A stretch of 64,000 bases of DNA from Lycocorax pyrrhopterus obiensis (taxonomy: Eukaryota; Chordata; Aves; Passeriformes; Paradisaeidae), in contig JACSVZ010000004.1 in NCBI GenBank assembly GCA_014706295.1, positions 4,210,638 through 4,274,637 of the forward strand, read 5' to 3'. The notes under the pieces are model-generated. The model was not told where the DNA came from and did no database searches. It saw only the letters and a program-made list of their open reading frames with translations. The translations under genes and the position numbers were made by a program. Positions 47,830-60,800 of the stretch are shown in pieces (position 1 is the stretch's first letter; each line of letters starts with the position of its first letter).

Positions 47830-50800
47830 GAGAGGGTCTCTCCACTAGGACTTCTCCAGTACAAGGGATGATCTTGCGATCATTATTCATTACCATTTCT
47901 TCCACTGACAGATTCCTCCTTCATCCTTAGAAAAGCTGGGGAAAAGAGCATAGATCACAGCTGACCTTAGCAAAGAAAAATGCCCTGGAAGAAATGAGTC
48001 ACCTCCTCACCACTCACTCCCCCACCTGCACCCCTCCCATGCCTTTTCCCTATCTGCCTTGGACACAGCACAGATCATATTTTTCAAGCAAGTGTTTCTT
48101 CTGTCCCTAATTACACACCCAGACACCCTCAGGATAAAGTTGCTGTTTAAGAGATGGCAAATGTTTGCCTTGAACGTTAGCATAGATGGCTTTGAAAAGA
48201 TATTACCATGTCCCCTGATATTCCCTCCCCGTGATTGCTTTCTGCAGTATCAGGTAGCACAGAGGATGGTGGCAGATAAGAGAGAAAAGATGCCTGATGA
48301 TTTTTCATTTTTAAGAAGCAGGGGGAAAGACCACGTATCCTGCAACACAGATTTGTTGCAGGCAGCAAAATGTCCCCTAATTGGCACTCATGGAAATTTA
48401 GTGAGAAGAAATCCTGTAAAACCAAGCCCAGATACCACAGGCCATAAGCAAAAGAAGAAAAAAAAATGCCAACACGTGTGTGTGCATTTATGTGTGTATA
48501 AATATACACACCATGTCTTCATTAAACTCAGATAAAGTTTGTACACCTTCCCCATCGTGGCTGGCAAGAGCTCGTGTCCCAGAAGAATGACTTTAATCTC
48601 ATTTCAGACTCAATAATATAGTGCCAGATGTTCTTGGAAATCTATTTTGCCCCTGTACATTGTGCAATTAACCTTTCAGTTTCCCAGAGATCAAATTAGA
48701 GCTGTGGAAATGCTTCCAAAGCCCTCTCTTAATGAGAGAAGTATGGGGTGTTTGAACCAACTACTGAGCCATTTTCCTAGCTCTCTGCTCCTTTGGACAT
48801 GCCAGGAAGGATGTCAGGTCAGCTAGAGATGCCATTGTTTCGCTCGAAGGGGGGAAAATATAAATAGTCCAGGCAAAAAGTATTTTATCAAGTTTCTGAG
48901 GTCAGAGCTTGATAATAAGAAATGCACCCTAAAGGATTACATTTCCTTTGATAACAGAAATTTCGTACAAATTATGAAATGTTTTCCAGAAATGGAAAAC
49001 ACAGCATTTCACCCAGAGACAAAGATGCTGGTAAGCCCCTGGCCATAAAATTGACAACTGATCCAACAAGCAGATTTCTCTGTCTGCACAAATCTCTGCT
49101 GATGCCATGTCACAGAGACATGGCAGTGTGGGACTGGTCCTGAGACCTGTGTGCCTAAGTTGGGACAAGTCATTTATCACATCTATGGGCCCATCCTAGG
49201 AGCAGAGATGCGGCTTCTTACCTGTCCAGTTAACTCATCATCCATTCAGAGTCTGAGTGGACTTTGGGCTATCTGAATTTTGATTTCTGTTTTACCCAGG
49301 CCTTTTTCAACTCTAGAGTCACTTAGGTGCTTTTGCATCCTTTTTGAGCATGAAATTACAAGGAAGCTGCTAGAAATGATAAATGTAAATGGGTTCAAAA
49401 TTAGGTACAACAATTTTTCCTACAGTGCCCAGAAGCAAACATTGAACCTGAGGTAGGAGAGATTTAAAAGACCCCTAACAAATGCTTCTTAGGCAACCCA
49501 ACACATTAAATCTCTCCATCATCTCCTTAATTCCATCCTCTGGCATTTGCAGCCAAAGGAAAAGCTAGATAGCAAACGGAAAGGAGCAGTAGCTCAAGAG
49601 TACATAAAAGGTCGCTCGGTCTCAGGGTTTTATTTACTCACAGGTACTGACAGGATGTTATCTCTCTATCTTGAGACAAGGAGAAGTGTTTGTTTGTTTT
49701 AGCAAATATCTGTTGGTACTGAAATATTGACATAGCAGAACCTCAGTGTTTAAATTCAAAACTTTCACTGTAGGACAACACATCAATAGAATATGATCTC
49801 TGCATTAAGCGTAAAGAGAGAACTTCAAATTTAGCTCAAACCCAAAGTGAGCTAGATAAAATAAAAGAGTTTGAGTAGGAGAAAACTTTTAACTTTTCAA
49901 TTACAAGATAGCTCTCAGGCATGTGTGCTTCTGTTTATTTATGAAGCTGCTACTATTGTTTTAATGTAAACAGGATTCAAAGTCCACTGGCAGCTAGAAG
50001 GGGCCAGTTGAAATGATTTGAAAGAAAGCTCCTTAGAAAAGTGTTGTTCTATTCATGGAAGCAGTTCCTGCATCATGACTGAAGTGCTATTGAAAAAATA
50101 AACTAGTGTTTTTTTATTACAAGATGATAAAAGGGTTTGAATGGAAAAGCTGGCCAGATATGAAAACAAACTTTCACATATAAGGGCTTTTGATACACAT
50201 GATTTACTCTGATGACAACAGGCCACGCTGAGAAGTGCTGAAAGCTTATTAATATTATACAAAAGACTTTTGTTTATCATTTGCTGGCCTGCATGGGAGT
50301 TGCAACAAACAGGCAGCAACATGGCTGGTGTCCTGTCTGTAGAGCTGTATAACGAGGCAAGATTTAGAAAATACTGCTGGAGTGATCCATTGAAATAAAG
50401 CTCTCTTTCAAAGTCAAAGGAATAATGCTGCTAATGATACAAACAGCTCAGAGGTTTGACGCTTTGAAGGTTCAGCTCATCAGCACCCAAGAGAGACAAT
50501 TTTAATTTCAACCCCAGAGGAAACATTGCATTTCCCAGTTCGGAGCCCAGCTGTATTGATTTACTGCCGAATACACCTTTTCTCCCCCTCATCCTCCTGG
50601 GGCAGAATTCGGTATCAAGTGATTCTCGTTTGAGAACCCAGAGAGCTCAGTTTTAACTGAAGGAGAATGGAGCCACTGCAGGGAGGACATAACATGAGCC
50701 TCTCGTGTCCAAACTGGAAACGGGATGTCTGTGCCTGCCCCACATACACCCCAGCCTGAGGATGTCATGGGCTAAAATCCCAAGTGGGTACAAGAAAAGG

Positions 50801-53800
50801 CGGTGCCTTGATGGATGCCCTCCTAGCTCTGGCCTCAGGCTTCTTTTCATCCATTTGATATAAATACAGCTTGCAGGAAGGGAAAACAGTTATGTTTCTA
50901 TTAGGTCAAAAATAAACCCCATGACAATAATTTCTAGAATCAAGGGCTTCAATTTGCATTTTGATTACTGCAAAATATGATTAATCATACTCTACAAACT
51001 GTTTAGTTCCTATAGGAGAATGACACCAGCCTACACACTGCAGTGCTCACTGCAAACCTCAAAGCCACTAGAAATTAATCACCTTTTATATTTGATAAAG
51101 TACTCAAGAGGAATAGGAAGCTTTCTGTCAACTACAGCATTGGTGATAAAGTACAATTTTACTTCCCTGTACCTTTCCCTGATGGAGAGTATTTAACCAA
51201 GCATTGGAAATCTTCAGACTGGTATCCACACCGCTTATGATCAGACAAGTAGGAAGGATCTTCACTGCCCCTCTTTTTTGTCTGTTAAAGAGGATCCCCA
51301 GTTTAGGGCTTTTAGAGCACTTTCCTGAGCTGAAGGTCTCACAATGTTTAGTCATGGAGTATTAGTCACAGCAACAATTTAGTGACAAATTATTTCTTTT
51401 CCTGACAGATAAAGTCGTGTGCAAGGCTTTAGAGGGAGGGGGAAAAAACCCAGCAAGTAAAAATGATCTTCAAAAAGTCACTGTTTTCACTAAAAGCTTT
51501 GTGTTCTATTTTTTTCAGCAAATCTTCAAAAAGTCTGCCTAATATAAAACATCAGTTCTCTTGGCCAGCCTTCTGGCAGGTTTGACACCTAATTCTACGC
51601 CAGGCATCAGCAAGACCACCATCTGAAGCCAGCCCGTGAAACACCTCCCAGATAAAGCACTGGAATCCTGAGTAGGCACCTGCCTGAGGCCACACTACCA
51701 GCCAGTACCATCCAAGCCACCATTCAGGAGCTTGGATCCACATCTCAGGAGCAGCCAAGATGCCTACGGTGTGAAGAGTAAGCAGTTCTTGTTCAAATAA
51801 GAGCTGAGACATGGCAAAACACTAGCAGGCTTTCACAAAGCATTTCTGTTCACAGCCCATAAAATTATGCTCATCTGTGACTAAAGGGAGATTCTTTTGC
51901 TAAATGTAATAAATATGTCAACTTTAAAGAATATTACAACCATTTCAAAAGGAGAGGAGGAGAACAAATAATTGAAAAATAAGGAAAAAGGCCATATTCT
52001 GTGCAAGATGTGAAATAATGCTGTGTTTCTGGCCGCTGCTACATCCTATCATGCAAGAGGCCAAAGTGGCTCATGAAGGGGGTCTCCTACCCAAAACTGC
52101 CCTGTCAGGGAAGCCATGTGTCTGTATGTCTTCCGGCTGGCACAGATGTAGTAATAAGGTGAGCAGGAGAGATTCAGAAGGTGGTGGGGCTAATTAACTG
52201 AAGATGCAGAGCTATGAATAATATGGGAATGATTATTCAGAAATGCCATGGAACTAAAATTGGGTAGATGGCTCAGGAGAGCTGAGATACTTTCAATAAG
52301 GGCTGGACCCAAAATTTGCTGCTACTTAACAGAAAGATTGCTACTACTTCCAGTGAACACCAGATCAGCTAAAGGAAAGTGTTCATTAGTAAATAAAATG
52401 CAGGCAAGTTTAATTACAAGATTTCCCCATCTGCTTGAGAAATATGTATTTGTACCAGGATCCAAGATGCCTGACTGACTCCTCCTATGCTAGGATTGTC
52501 TCAGCATATGCTGGTGGTTTTCAAAGCTATTAAAAAAAAAATTGAACAAATACTGTCAAGTTGATAGACTCCTTGAACTAAGAAATGTGAGTTCTTTTGA
52601 GAAATCCCAGCCTGAACAGGTCAGATCCAGCACAGGCAGTGTATACAATGGAGATATATTTGCAGATACATTCAGAGTACAACAGAAAGGCCCCATGATC
52701 TTTCTCCTTACACAGGAAATTATTAAAATGTGGAACAAATTAGTTCTATGTAAATTATGCAAAACCTTAAAGAATAGTCTAGAGAAAAGAAAGGAGGAAA
52801 AAGAACACCCATTTACACATCCTTCAGTTCTGGGGCCACTGAAGTAACATTAAGTTTTATCCCTCTGAAAGGGATTGGGCCATCCAGTGCCGCAGATATT
52901 GTTGCTAGTAAAGTTTTAAAGCATTGCTGCTAAATTCACCAAGATCCAGATTCTAGACCTATACATCTTAGAGCTGCTATCTGTCCTTAATTAACAATTA
53001 AGCATTGTAATTAACAATTTCACTCCATGAATTACACCTCTTTTTTATCTGTCCACAGATGGATTACACAGGCATCACTCAACATTACTATTATTTATAT
53101 CCTGGTAATTCAAACAGTTTCCATCAAGATCCCTGACTGCAGCTGGTTAGTAGTACATCTTTTTAAGCATTTGACATTGGAAGTCTGACCAATTTTGACT
53201 GGATGCAAATACTCAGATTAAAGATCTGAAGTTTTCTCCCTTTGAATAACTTTTGATATTCATTTAGATTTGCTGTTTCTGGGAATATTTGGCCAAATTT
53301 ATCTCCTGGTAGGAACAGTCATCTGAATAATTATAAAAGGGACATAAACTAATGTAATTTGAGAATTCAGATAAGTATTTGTAGATTTTTTTATCTGAGT
53401 TTATGATATTCCTAAGAATGCTACTATTTGTTCTTGTTTGATTATCAAGTTCTACAACCTCAAAGCAAAAGGAAAAAAGGAATAAAATATTTGCATCAAC
53501 TACAGTCATTCAATAAACTAGCAGACTCAACTGGTATTTTATCAAATTTCTGTTGACATTTTTGGTTTTTTTTTTCACAATGTCAACTGAAAATAAACTG
53601 TAACTTCATAAAGAATAAACAAAAGTGCAATCCACTCTTGGTTATTGACAGATGAAGTCTCCAGGCAGGGGCCATGAAAGCAGAGATGCTGTTGGTTGTT
53701 CCTCAGGAGCTGAAATCAGTCTGGAAGCACTCTGCTCACTTACAGCTGGGCTATGCAAATTTACCATCTCAGGCCAATCATACAGGACCCTCTGCAGTTT

Positions 53801-56800
53801 GTCTCAATGATACTCCTTTTCACAGTTACACCGTTGCCCTAAGTGCTGATAGTTAAAGCTGCAGATATTTATTGCACTGGGCAGTTTTTCTTTACGTAAG
53901 TTATTCCAGCTCTTTCCTCCCCATTGTTCCTCCTATCCAGGAGTTGAGCACACCTTGCTGAAAATTTCATACATTGCTTGAATTTACAAACAAAAAAACT
54001 AACTATAAAGATTCAGGCCATGCTGCCGAGAGCATCCTAGACCAGAGCCCTGAGGACAGACCCAAAAGAAGACCATGACACTGTTCTTGTTAATCGTGGT
54101 TGGAAAACCCTGCCTGGGCTCCAGCTGCACAAGCAAGCATAATCTCTTCACACCTGACATGAGTGCAATGTAAGGCCCAGAAGAAAAACTGGCTCCAACA
54201 GGAACACAGTTGAGGTCAGCTGAGTTTTGTCTGCCATAAAAGTCATGAGTCTGACCTTTAAATAGGTTCTGTGCTCAAAGTATAAATCTGGAAGCCCATC
54301 CTTTTACAACTTTCTACTCCTTTCCAAAAAACATCTTGAATGTTTGTTACACTTCCTTTGTATTTGTCCTGGGATGGCAGTTTACCAAATTCTCATCCAC
54401 TTCCTGAATAAGAGCATCCACTTCCTAATTAAGAGAAATGCAGTTTCTTATTCACAGCAAAATACAAACAGCCACATTCAGGACAACACAGTAATTTTTT
54501 TTCTTTAAGCGTAAATCCTCTAGATTTTATTCTGACCTGAAACAACACTACTCTTCTCATTGTTTCTACTTCAGCTGGTGCCTGAGCTTGATATTCACAG
54601 AAAGAAACCAGAGCCCAGATACTCACTCAGTGTAAATTTGTACAATTGCACCAATACTGCACGAGCATTGTCAATTTACAATGAGGGATGGCCCAGTATT
54701 TCCCAGCTGTTTAACTGGAAGTAGAAGAGCGACACAGCCCCTTAGAGCTGAGAGGAGGAGTCAAAGCTTTGCATGATTCTTGACCCCTTCATCAAGCCAA
54801 TATTACAGCACGGCTGGCTGGCTTTCAAAAGCTACCATGGTGCTTCATGGCACGTCCTCTCTGGCACAGTGAGCTGCACAAACAAGGCTCCTCCTGAACA
54901 TCAGGCACTGCATCAGCTTCTGGGACTCGACAGAGAATTTGGCAAAGCTTGGCACATGCTTGGCCTATCCACACTGTGGCATATCCATGTGCCTTGGACA
55001 AACACACTACAAAGCCTCTGACTAAGGCCCACCTAAAACTGGTGCCTGAAAAGGGCCTTATGCCCAAGGCATTTTGACAGATCAGACTCAACAGAGAGTT
55101 TATGTAGAACTATAAGTTCATTAAGAATTATCAGCTCTATTAGGGAATACATGACATGAAGAGATTTGTGTTACCACCAAATTAAAACAGTAAAAGAGAT
55201 TTAACAAATCTTCTTTCACTGTAAGTTTATACAAATCAAAAGCAATGCCCAGATTTCCCATCAAGACCCGCTGGTACTATCAACTCATTTTTCAAGTAGT
55301 GATTGCAGAACAGGAATCTCCTTCAGCTTCAACAAAGTGTTGAGTATTCACTCTCTAGAAATAAACAAGGCCTCTTAAGAAGGACCATTTGAAAGCTGAG
55401 CTATAGTCATTCCTGAAAGCATAGGCCATTATATTTTGCAAAATGTTAGGAAAGTTCTCGCTTCCTTGTCAAAAAGGACATAATCTTATCTGTGCCTTGA
55501 CAGTGGTGTAACCTTCATTTGACATCTTGACCTGGCAGTAGCCAAGTGGAATACATAAGCCTTAAGAAACTCCATCTTTCAGAGCTTGAGCAACAGACTG
55601 GACTTCTTGTAAGACTTCAGCTGCTAAGCGTTAATGATACCATCTTTGCATACACCATTATTGGAACTGCAGAATACTCAATTAGCTCTTTTTTTCCCCT
55701 TTTCTTTAATGGCATTACAGTATGATTAGTAGCACAGACATCCCCACTGGCTGCATAGGTTCCACTTATGCCACACAAAAACCAGAAAATTTGTAACATA
55801 AAATCTGGCAAAATGCCAGATTTCTACAGGGCATTAGTAACAAACTGGTGAAGCTCATTTAAAAAAAGAGAGAGAAACCTATAACCATTAAAAGTCCATT
55901 AAGCAGCATGTCATTTTGTAAAGCTAAATAGCCCACAGTAATCAAAAGCATATGAACCCCAGCTGGGTTACCCAGCAAATTGTTTCAATTTAGGGGGGAG
56001 AATTCATCAAGAAAGATTGTTCCTAGGATTGGGTTGATTTTTCTCCTTCGGTTGCTGGCTCCATGTCCCATTATATATTATGGTGATTGATGCACCTTGC
56101 AGACAAAGGTGAAGAGTGACCAGAATAGCCGGAACATCTGCTCAATGCAAGGCAGCGCTAATGCAGAACCTCTGCAGAAAGTTATGTCACTTATGGTTCT
56201 CCCATTACTGCCAGCCAGCTACGCCAGAAGCCACTTCTTTGCCATTTTCTTCATCACCTAAATTGCACAAGGGCTATCAATTGGCTTTTCCCATCCCTGC
56301 TGCCTAAGGAAAATGAGAGAAGTGATTTTCATCACAGTTTGGTATGAAGAAATCATTCACTAATGGGTTGTCAACCAAGGAAAACAAAACAACACTAAAA
56401 CAAAACAGAGGATGAGTCTCTAGTGATTTTAACTACCATGCACCTCCTCTTCCAGTGCAGAGATGGAGCCACATTTTCCCTGACTATTTGAGCAATACCT
56501 GTAACTCTCTGCTTGGAGCAAGACAGCAGAGAAAGCAATATAATACCATGACCTAGACATCCATGTTTGCCTACTCTGTACCTGATTTGCTTTGGTGCCT
56601 GTGTATCTTTCAAAAACCGGTCCCTGGGTCTCAATTCAGCAAGGCATGGCAGCAGGCACCTAGACACAAGCATATTCCAGTGAGACTGCTTGTGTTCTTA
56701 GTGCAATATCATCTAATAGCTTGCTGAAGTGGGACTGCATGTTCTCTCTGCTCCAAACTATATAACATAAACAACTCCTTGCTATATCTTTTAAAGCCAG

Positions 56801-57164
56801 GTGACTGCCCAAACCAAAAGAGAAGAAACAAATCTATACAATGACACGGTTCTGACACATCTTTCATTTTCACAGGAGCAATGTGAAAAAAATCTCAAGT
56901 TTTTTCTCAGCATCTTTAGCACAGATGATTTTTCAAACCCACCTCATTCTACATTGTTGGGGGATACAAGGTGATTAAAAGCCTCATTGAATTGAAAACT
57001 CCAGTTGACCTGGCTGAGTGCACAAGAATAGCACATGACATCTTTGTATGCAAGGTCTTTCGGAGTAATGGGACTCAGACCTTTGATCTATCCCAGGGAA
57101 TCACATTTCTAACTCTCCTGGAAGAGGCAGCAGTTTGGAAATTGTTACTTTATGGAAAGTCACC

Positions 57165-57816
57165 TGTCTTGGGGTGATTCATAATATTGTATTCCATATT
57201 CAGCTGTGCCCTAAAAATTTTTATTGTATCTTTAAGGCCCTGCAGCCAGGGACCTTGGGAGGGTGGGGTTGCTTTGCACAGGCATTTTAAAAATCTCCGC
57301 ATCCAGTTTTTTCACAGCTTTTCGCAGCATGGTATTTGCGTCACTGGCTGCACAGTCTTTGCTCAGGCAAGGACGTTTTCTTTCCTTTTTGGTTTTTTGG
57401 GGGGGTTTTTTTCCCTCAGCTCAGAGAAGCTGTGCCTTGCCGTGGGGAAGCTCTTCATCTGCTGATGGAACTGCTCCGTGAGGCTCCTGCCTTCGCGAGA
57501 CAGATCTGACACCACCTTGCCATTCCGTCTTGCAAAGCCTGAAGCCGTCCCACCAGGCCCGTATCGGGAACGGGTATTTTCTGGTATTTCGGGTCTCTCT
57601 TTGTTTCGGTGGGGTGGTGACGTCTAGCAGTTCGATATCTAGCAGTTATTTACTTTTTTTCCCCCTGCCTATTGGCATTATTTTTCTTAATAAACCATTT
57701 TTTTCACTTTCATCTATTAATATTCATTTCTTATTGGTGGAAAGGGATTGGTGGAACCCTTAGAGGAGATGACTCATTCCAGAGTGTTCTCCTTTAAATC
57801 GTCTCAATCCGAGACA
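57165..57816 (+). mobile_element. Solo LTR of an avian endogenous retrovirus, family B
   Basis: This 652-bp LTR starts TGTCTTGGGGTGATTC (57165) and ends GTCTCAATCCGAGACA (57816). The outer ends are inverted (TGTCTTGG against the reverse complement TGTCTCGG). A canonical AATAAA lies at 57689-57694, followed by a U5 segment with cattggtgg-like words (ttattggtggaaagggattg) typical of songbird LTRs I recognise. The region 57420-57620 is CpG-richer and contains a 10-bp direct repeat tctagcagtt (57623-57632 and 57638-57647). Flanks tcacc (57160-57164) and tccac (57817-57821) agree at only three of five positions, so the target-site duplication is degraded or the boundaries are off by a few bases. 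No primer-binding site or internal genes follow, so it is a solo LTR. Confidence 0.82.
57689..57694 (+). terminator. LTR polyadenylation signal (AATAAA)
   Basis: A canonical AATAAA in cttaataaacc lies about 120 bp before the LTR's 3' end, which fits the R/U5 position. Confidence 0.65.
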
Positions 57817-60800
57817 TCCACAAAAAAGCTTAAAGCCAGAACTCCAGCCTCTCCATTCCAGAGAGTCATGGTGACCTTGAAAATGTTTACAAGAGTTTTT
57901 TTAGGGCACCCAAAGGGCCTGCCGTCATCCAATGGCTGAAATGCATCATCTCCATCTAAAGACGAAGCTGAGGATCTGTAAATCTGCGGCCTCTTGGTAA
58001 AGAAGCATATGCAGCCCTTTAAACAGTGTGTTTAATTTCACTAGACATCTCCACCAGGCTGGACAGTTTATTTACAGTGAAGTCTGCTGCTGAAGAAGAC
58101 CTTTAGATGATACATAGCTTAACTGACAATACTAAAGCATAGCACTAAATCATCCAAGTGCTTAAAATCTCCCAGTGCACTTCCCATTGCAAGTAACAGA
58201 ATACAAATGGAAAAATCAGATAACATCCTAAGATATAGAGACTTGAATTACATCTGTTACAAGTGCTGGATGTGACCATTGTAAAGTATACAGAGATAAT
58301 GTTCCTCAAATAAAGTGCTTGTAGTAACATTGGCTCGTGTTTTAGAATTGACCAGATATAAAGCCACGCAGGAGTTGCTCACTTGATTCTTTGTGGTCTG
58401 ATAGAGTATAAACCTGACAGAACTGAAGTTTTTACTATTAAAAAAAAATCACACCGAGTTTAGAGGTGGTAATTTTTAATCAGATGTTTCTAGCTGTCTG
58501 TTAGGGTGGATACATGACTGCCTACATCTGCTTCGTAAAGATGGCACAAAACTCAACTCTCTCGCCAGTGCCTTGAAATATCTATTCAATGCTTGAACAA
58601 AAACCAGTGTTAGAAACAACCCTGGCTTTGATATTTGTTTTGCAAAATCAACCTCTGACAAAATAAATGGCCCCTTCAGCATCACTGCTGCTTTGTCTCC
58701 CACGGATCACAGCCCTGCACCCACTCCCAGGGCCCTCACCGCCAAAATAGCCCCTATTTCAACCCCCTAGAAACATCCATGGCTCCTTGGAGGCATCCTG
58801 TCTGCCAGGCAGGGGGAACACTGCATGCCGTGTGGCTGCTGTTTTTACCTTGGCCGGGAGGGTTTCATTCCCTTCCCTCCATCCACTCAAGCTTTCACCA
58901 AAATCCTGGAAGCCTCAATCCCTATAAGGGCGCTGCCCCTGTGGCAAATTAGTGCAATATTATGTTCAAAAGTTCTTTGTGAGGGACTTGCATGCAGACA
59001 GTTGGAAGGACTGCTCAATTGCAAATCCTATTTTCTTAATAAAACAGAACAACAGAAGTATGCTCTATTTTGGCCTACAGAATGTGAAGCCTTACAGTCT
59101 ATTTTATTAGCAATTGAGACAGTAACTAAGATATAAAAACTGCAATGAATGACACTAAACTTCTTAAAAGACTGTTATAGGAAGCACACACATTATGCAT
59201 GCATGTCTGAATAACCCAGATTTTTTGCATCTGCCAGGCTGCAATGGGAATTTCATGACTATGGGTCCCCTTATAGTAACTTGACATGACATATTGACAA
59301 GCAAAAAAAAAAAAAAGAAAAAAAAAGAAGGAAAAAAAAAAGAAATTCAATAGGACAGGTGTAAGTTAGGCAGGAATAATTACATGCAGAAATAAAGAGT
59401 GGTGGCCAACTGTTGGGTAGCACATCTTTAGAGAGGCACTAGAAGACGTGCTAATGCTCCTGGGAAAAAAGGAATATTTTGTATTGGGACTTAGTATACA
59501 GAAATATATCTTCTAAGATACCTGAAACAGTCTTTCTATATCCATAGAGATCTTATATCTATAGCTAGGTCTTAGCTGCATACTGGGTCCAGTTTTGGAC
59601 CTGAATCTAAAGAAAGTTGTAGATCAACTGGAGAGATGAGCACACATTTGGGATTATTTAGTCTAAAGTGCATAAAACTCAATGGAAATGGGAAACATTT
59701 TAAAGTCCATGGTATGTTACTGTAAAGAAGAAGGAATCGTTTTTCACTGTATCTTTGGAGCCAGGAAACAACCTTATACGGCAGGAAGAAAATTCCAGGC
59801 TGGCATTGACAGTAATTAGAATAGCAAAGTGCAAGAGCAGAAAACCCAAGAAAGCTGCAGGGCAGCTGCTCCTGGAGATCTTTCAAGAAGAGGTCAGATA
59901 GACATACCAGATGTCACAGTTTTCAGCGATCCTGCTCTGGGGTAAGGAGACACATAGACCATTTTCTGAACTGCAGCCCACCACTACTTACCAGTTTAGT
60001 CTGCAATCATTCAGAGAAAATGCACAGAAAATGCTTTTGAAATATTCTTTCCTCCCTCCCACAATATATCACATGACGTGGCTTTCAACTTTAATCTGAG
60101 TATTGGCCAAAATTTAAGATTTCATTAGAACTGAACTGACTCTCATCCTCCTTCCACAGGATGAAGCCAGGACGGTTTTTGGTATAAAACAAATGCTACA
60201 GCCAGATTAGTCCTCCAGAACACAGACTCTAGATCTGTGAATATGATGCGAGTCTATGCATAAATCATTCTGTTGGACTTGCAGAAAGACATTGGCGTGT
60301 TTGCAAGACTGGGGACATGATTTCTGCTTCCTCTAACAGCCCACAAATGGGTTCCCCAAGCTCATTTGAATTCTATACATAATCAGGATGTAGCCCACAG
60401 CTCCACTGATTTGTGAGTTTTATGTTCCATAGTTGAATTTACCCCTAGGGGTTTGTCACCTAATGCATTGAACAAGCAGAGATTTTAAGATAAATCTGGA
60501 AAAAAATACAGAAGAAAATAAAACTGCTATCTTAATGAATAAGGAGAAAATACTAGTAGTGGAAAGTAGGACAATCAAAGAAGAACAGACCAGAGAGATA
60601 TAACATTCTCAAAAAAAAAAATTAAAAAGGAAGAATTGGGCAGAAATTTTACATGGGCATCTTAATACAAACAGGGCTGATGTTCAGGGATTATTTAAAC
60701 AATTTGAGAGAAGTTATCACCAGTTAATGATGAGTTTCTTAGCTTACAGGCTGTTAACACTCAAACAAACTGGTCATTAAATGTGGTTACTATTTATTTT

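Larger units (their letters stand above)
41517..57159. other. About 15.6 kb without an assignable gene
   Basis: No exon, RNA gene or named repeat was recognised apart from simple repeats and small inverted repeats. The longest open frame (48059-48535 plus, 158 codons) ends in a lysine run from an A-rich tract and has no domain. A doubled 12-bp word taattaacaatt occurs at 52988-52999 and 53008-53019. Long unique stretches such as 50340-50640 could include conserved non-coding elements, but that requires alignment with other birds. Confidence 0.5.

Noticed and set aside
48059..48535. 158-codon plus-strand frame
   Set aside because: No domain or signal is recognised. Its end is a lysine run from an A-rich tract followed by a TG-rich stretch. 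It might still be tested for conservation, but it does not support a gene call.
53674..53856. 60-codon frame preceded by possible regulatory words, with an octamer-like atgcaaat at 53753-53760
   Set aside because: A single octamer and a short frame are expected by chance. No TATA, splice or domain evidence supports a gene.
59126..59350. Phenylalanine-rich 74-codon minus-strand frame
   Set aside because: It is a translation of the A-rich low-complexity tract.
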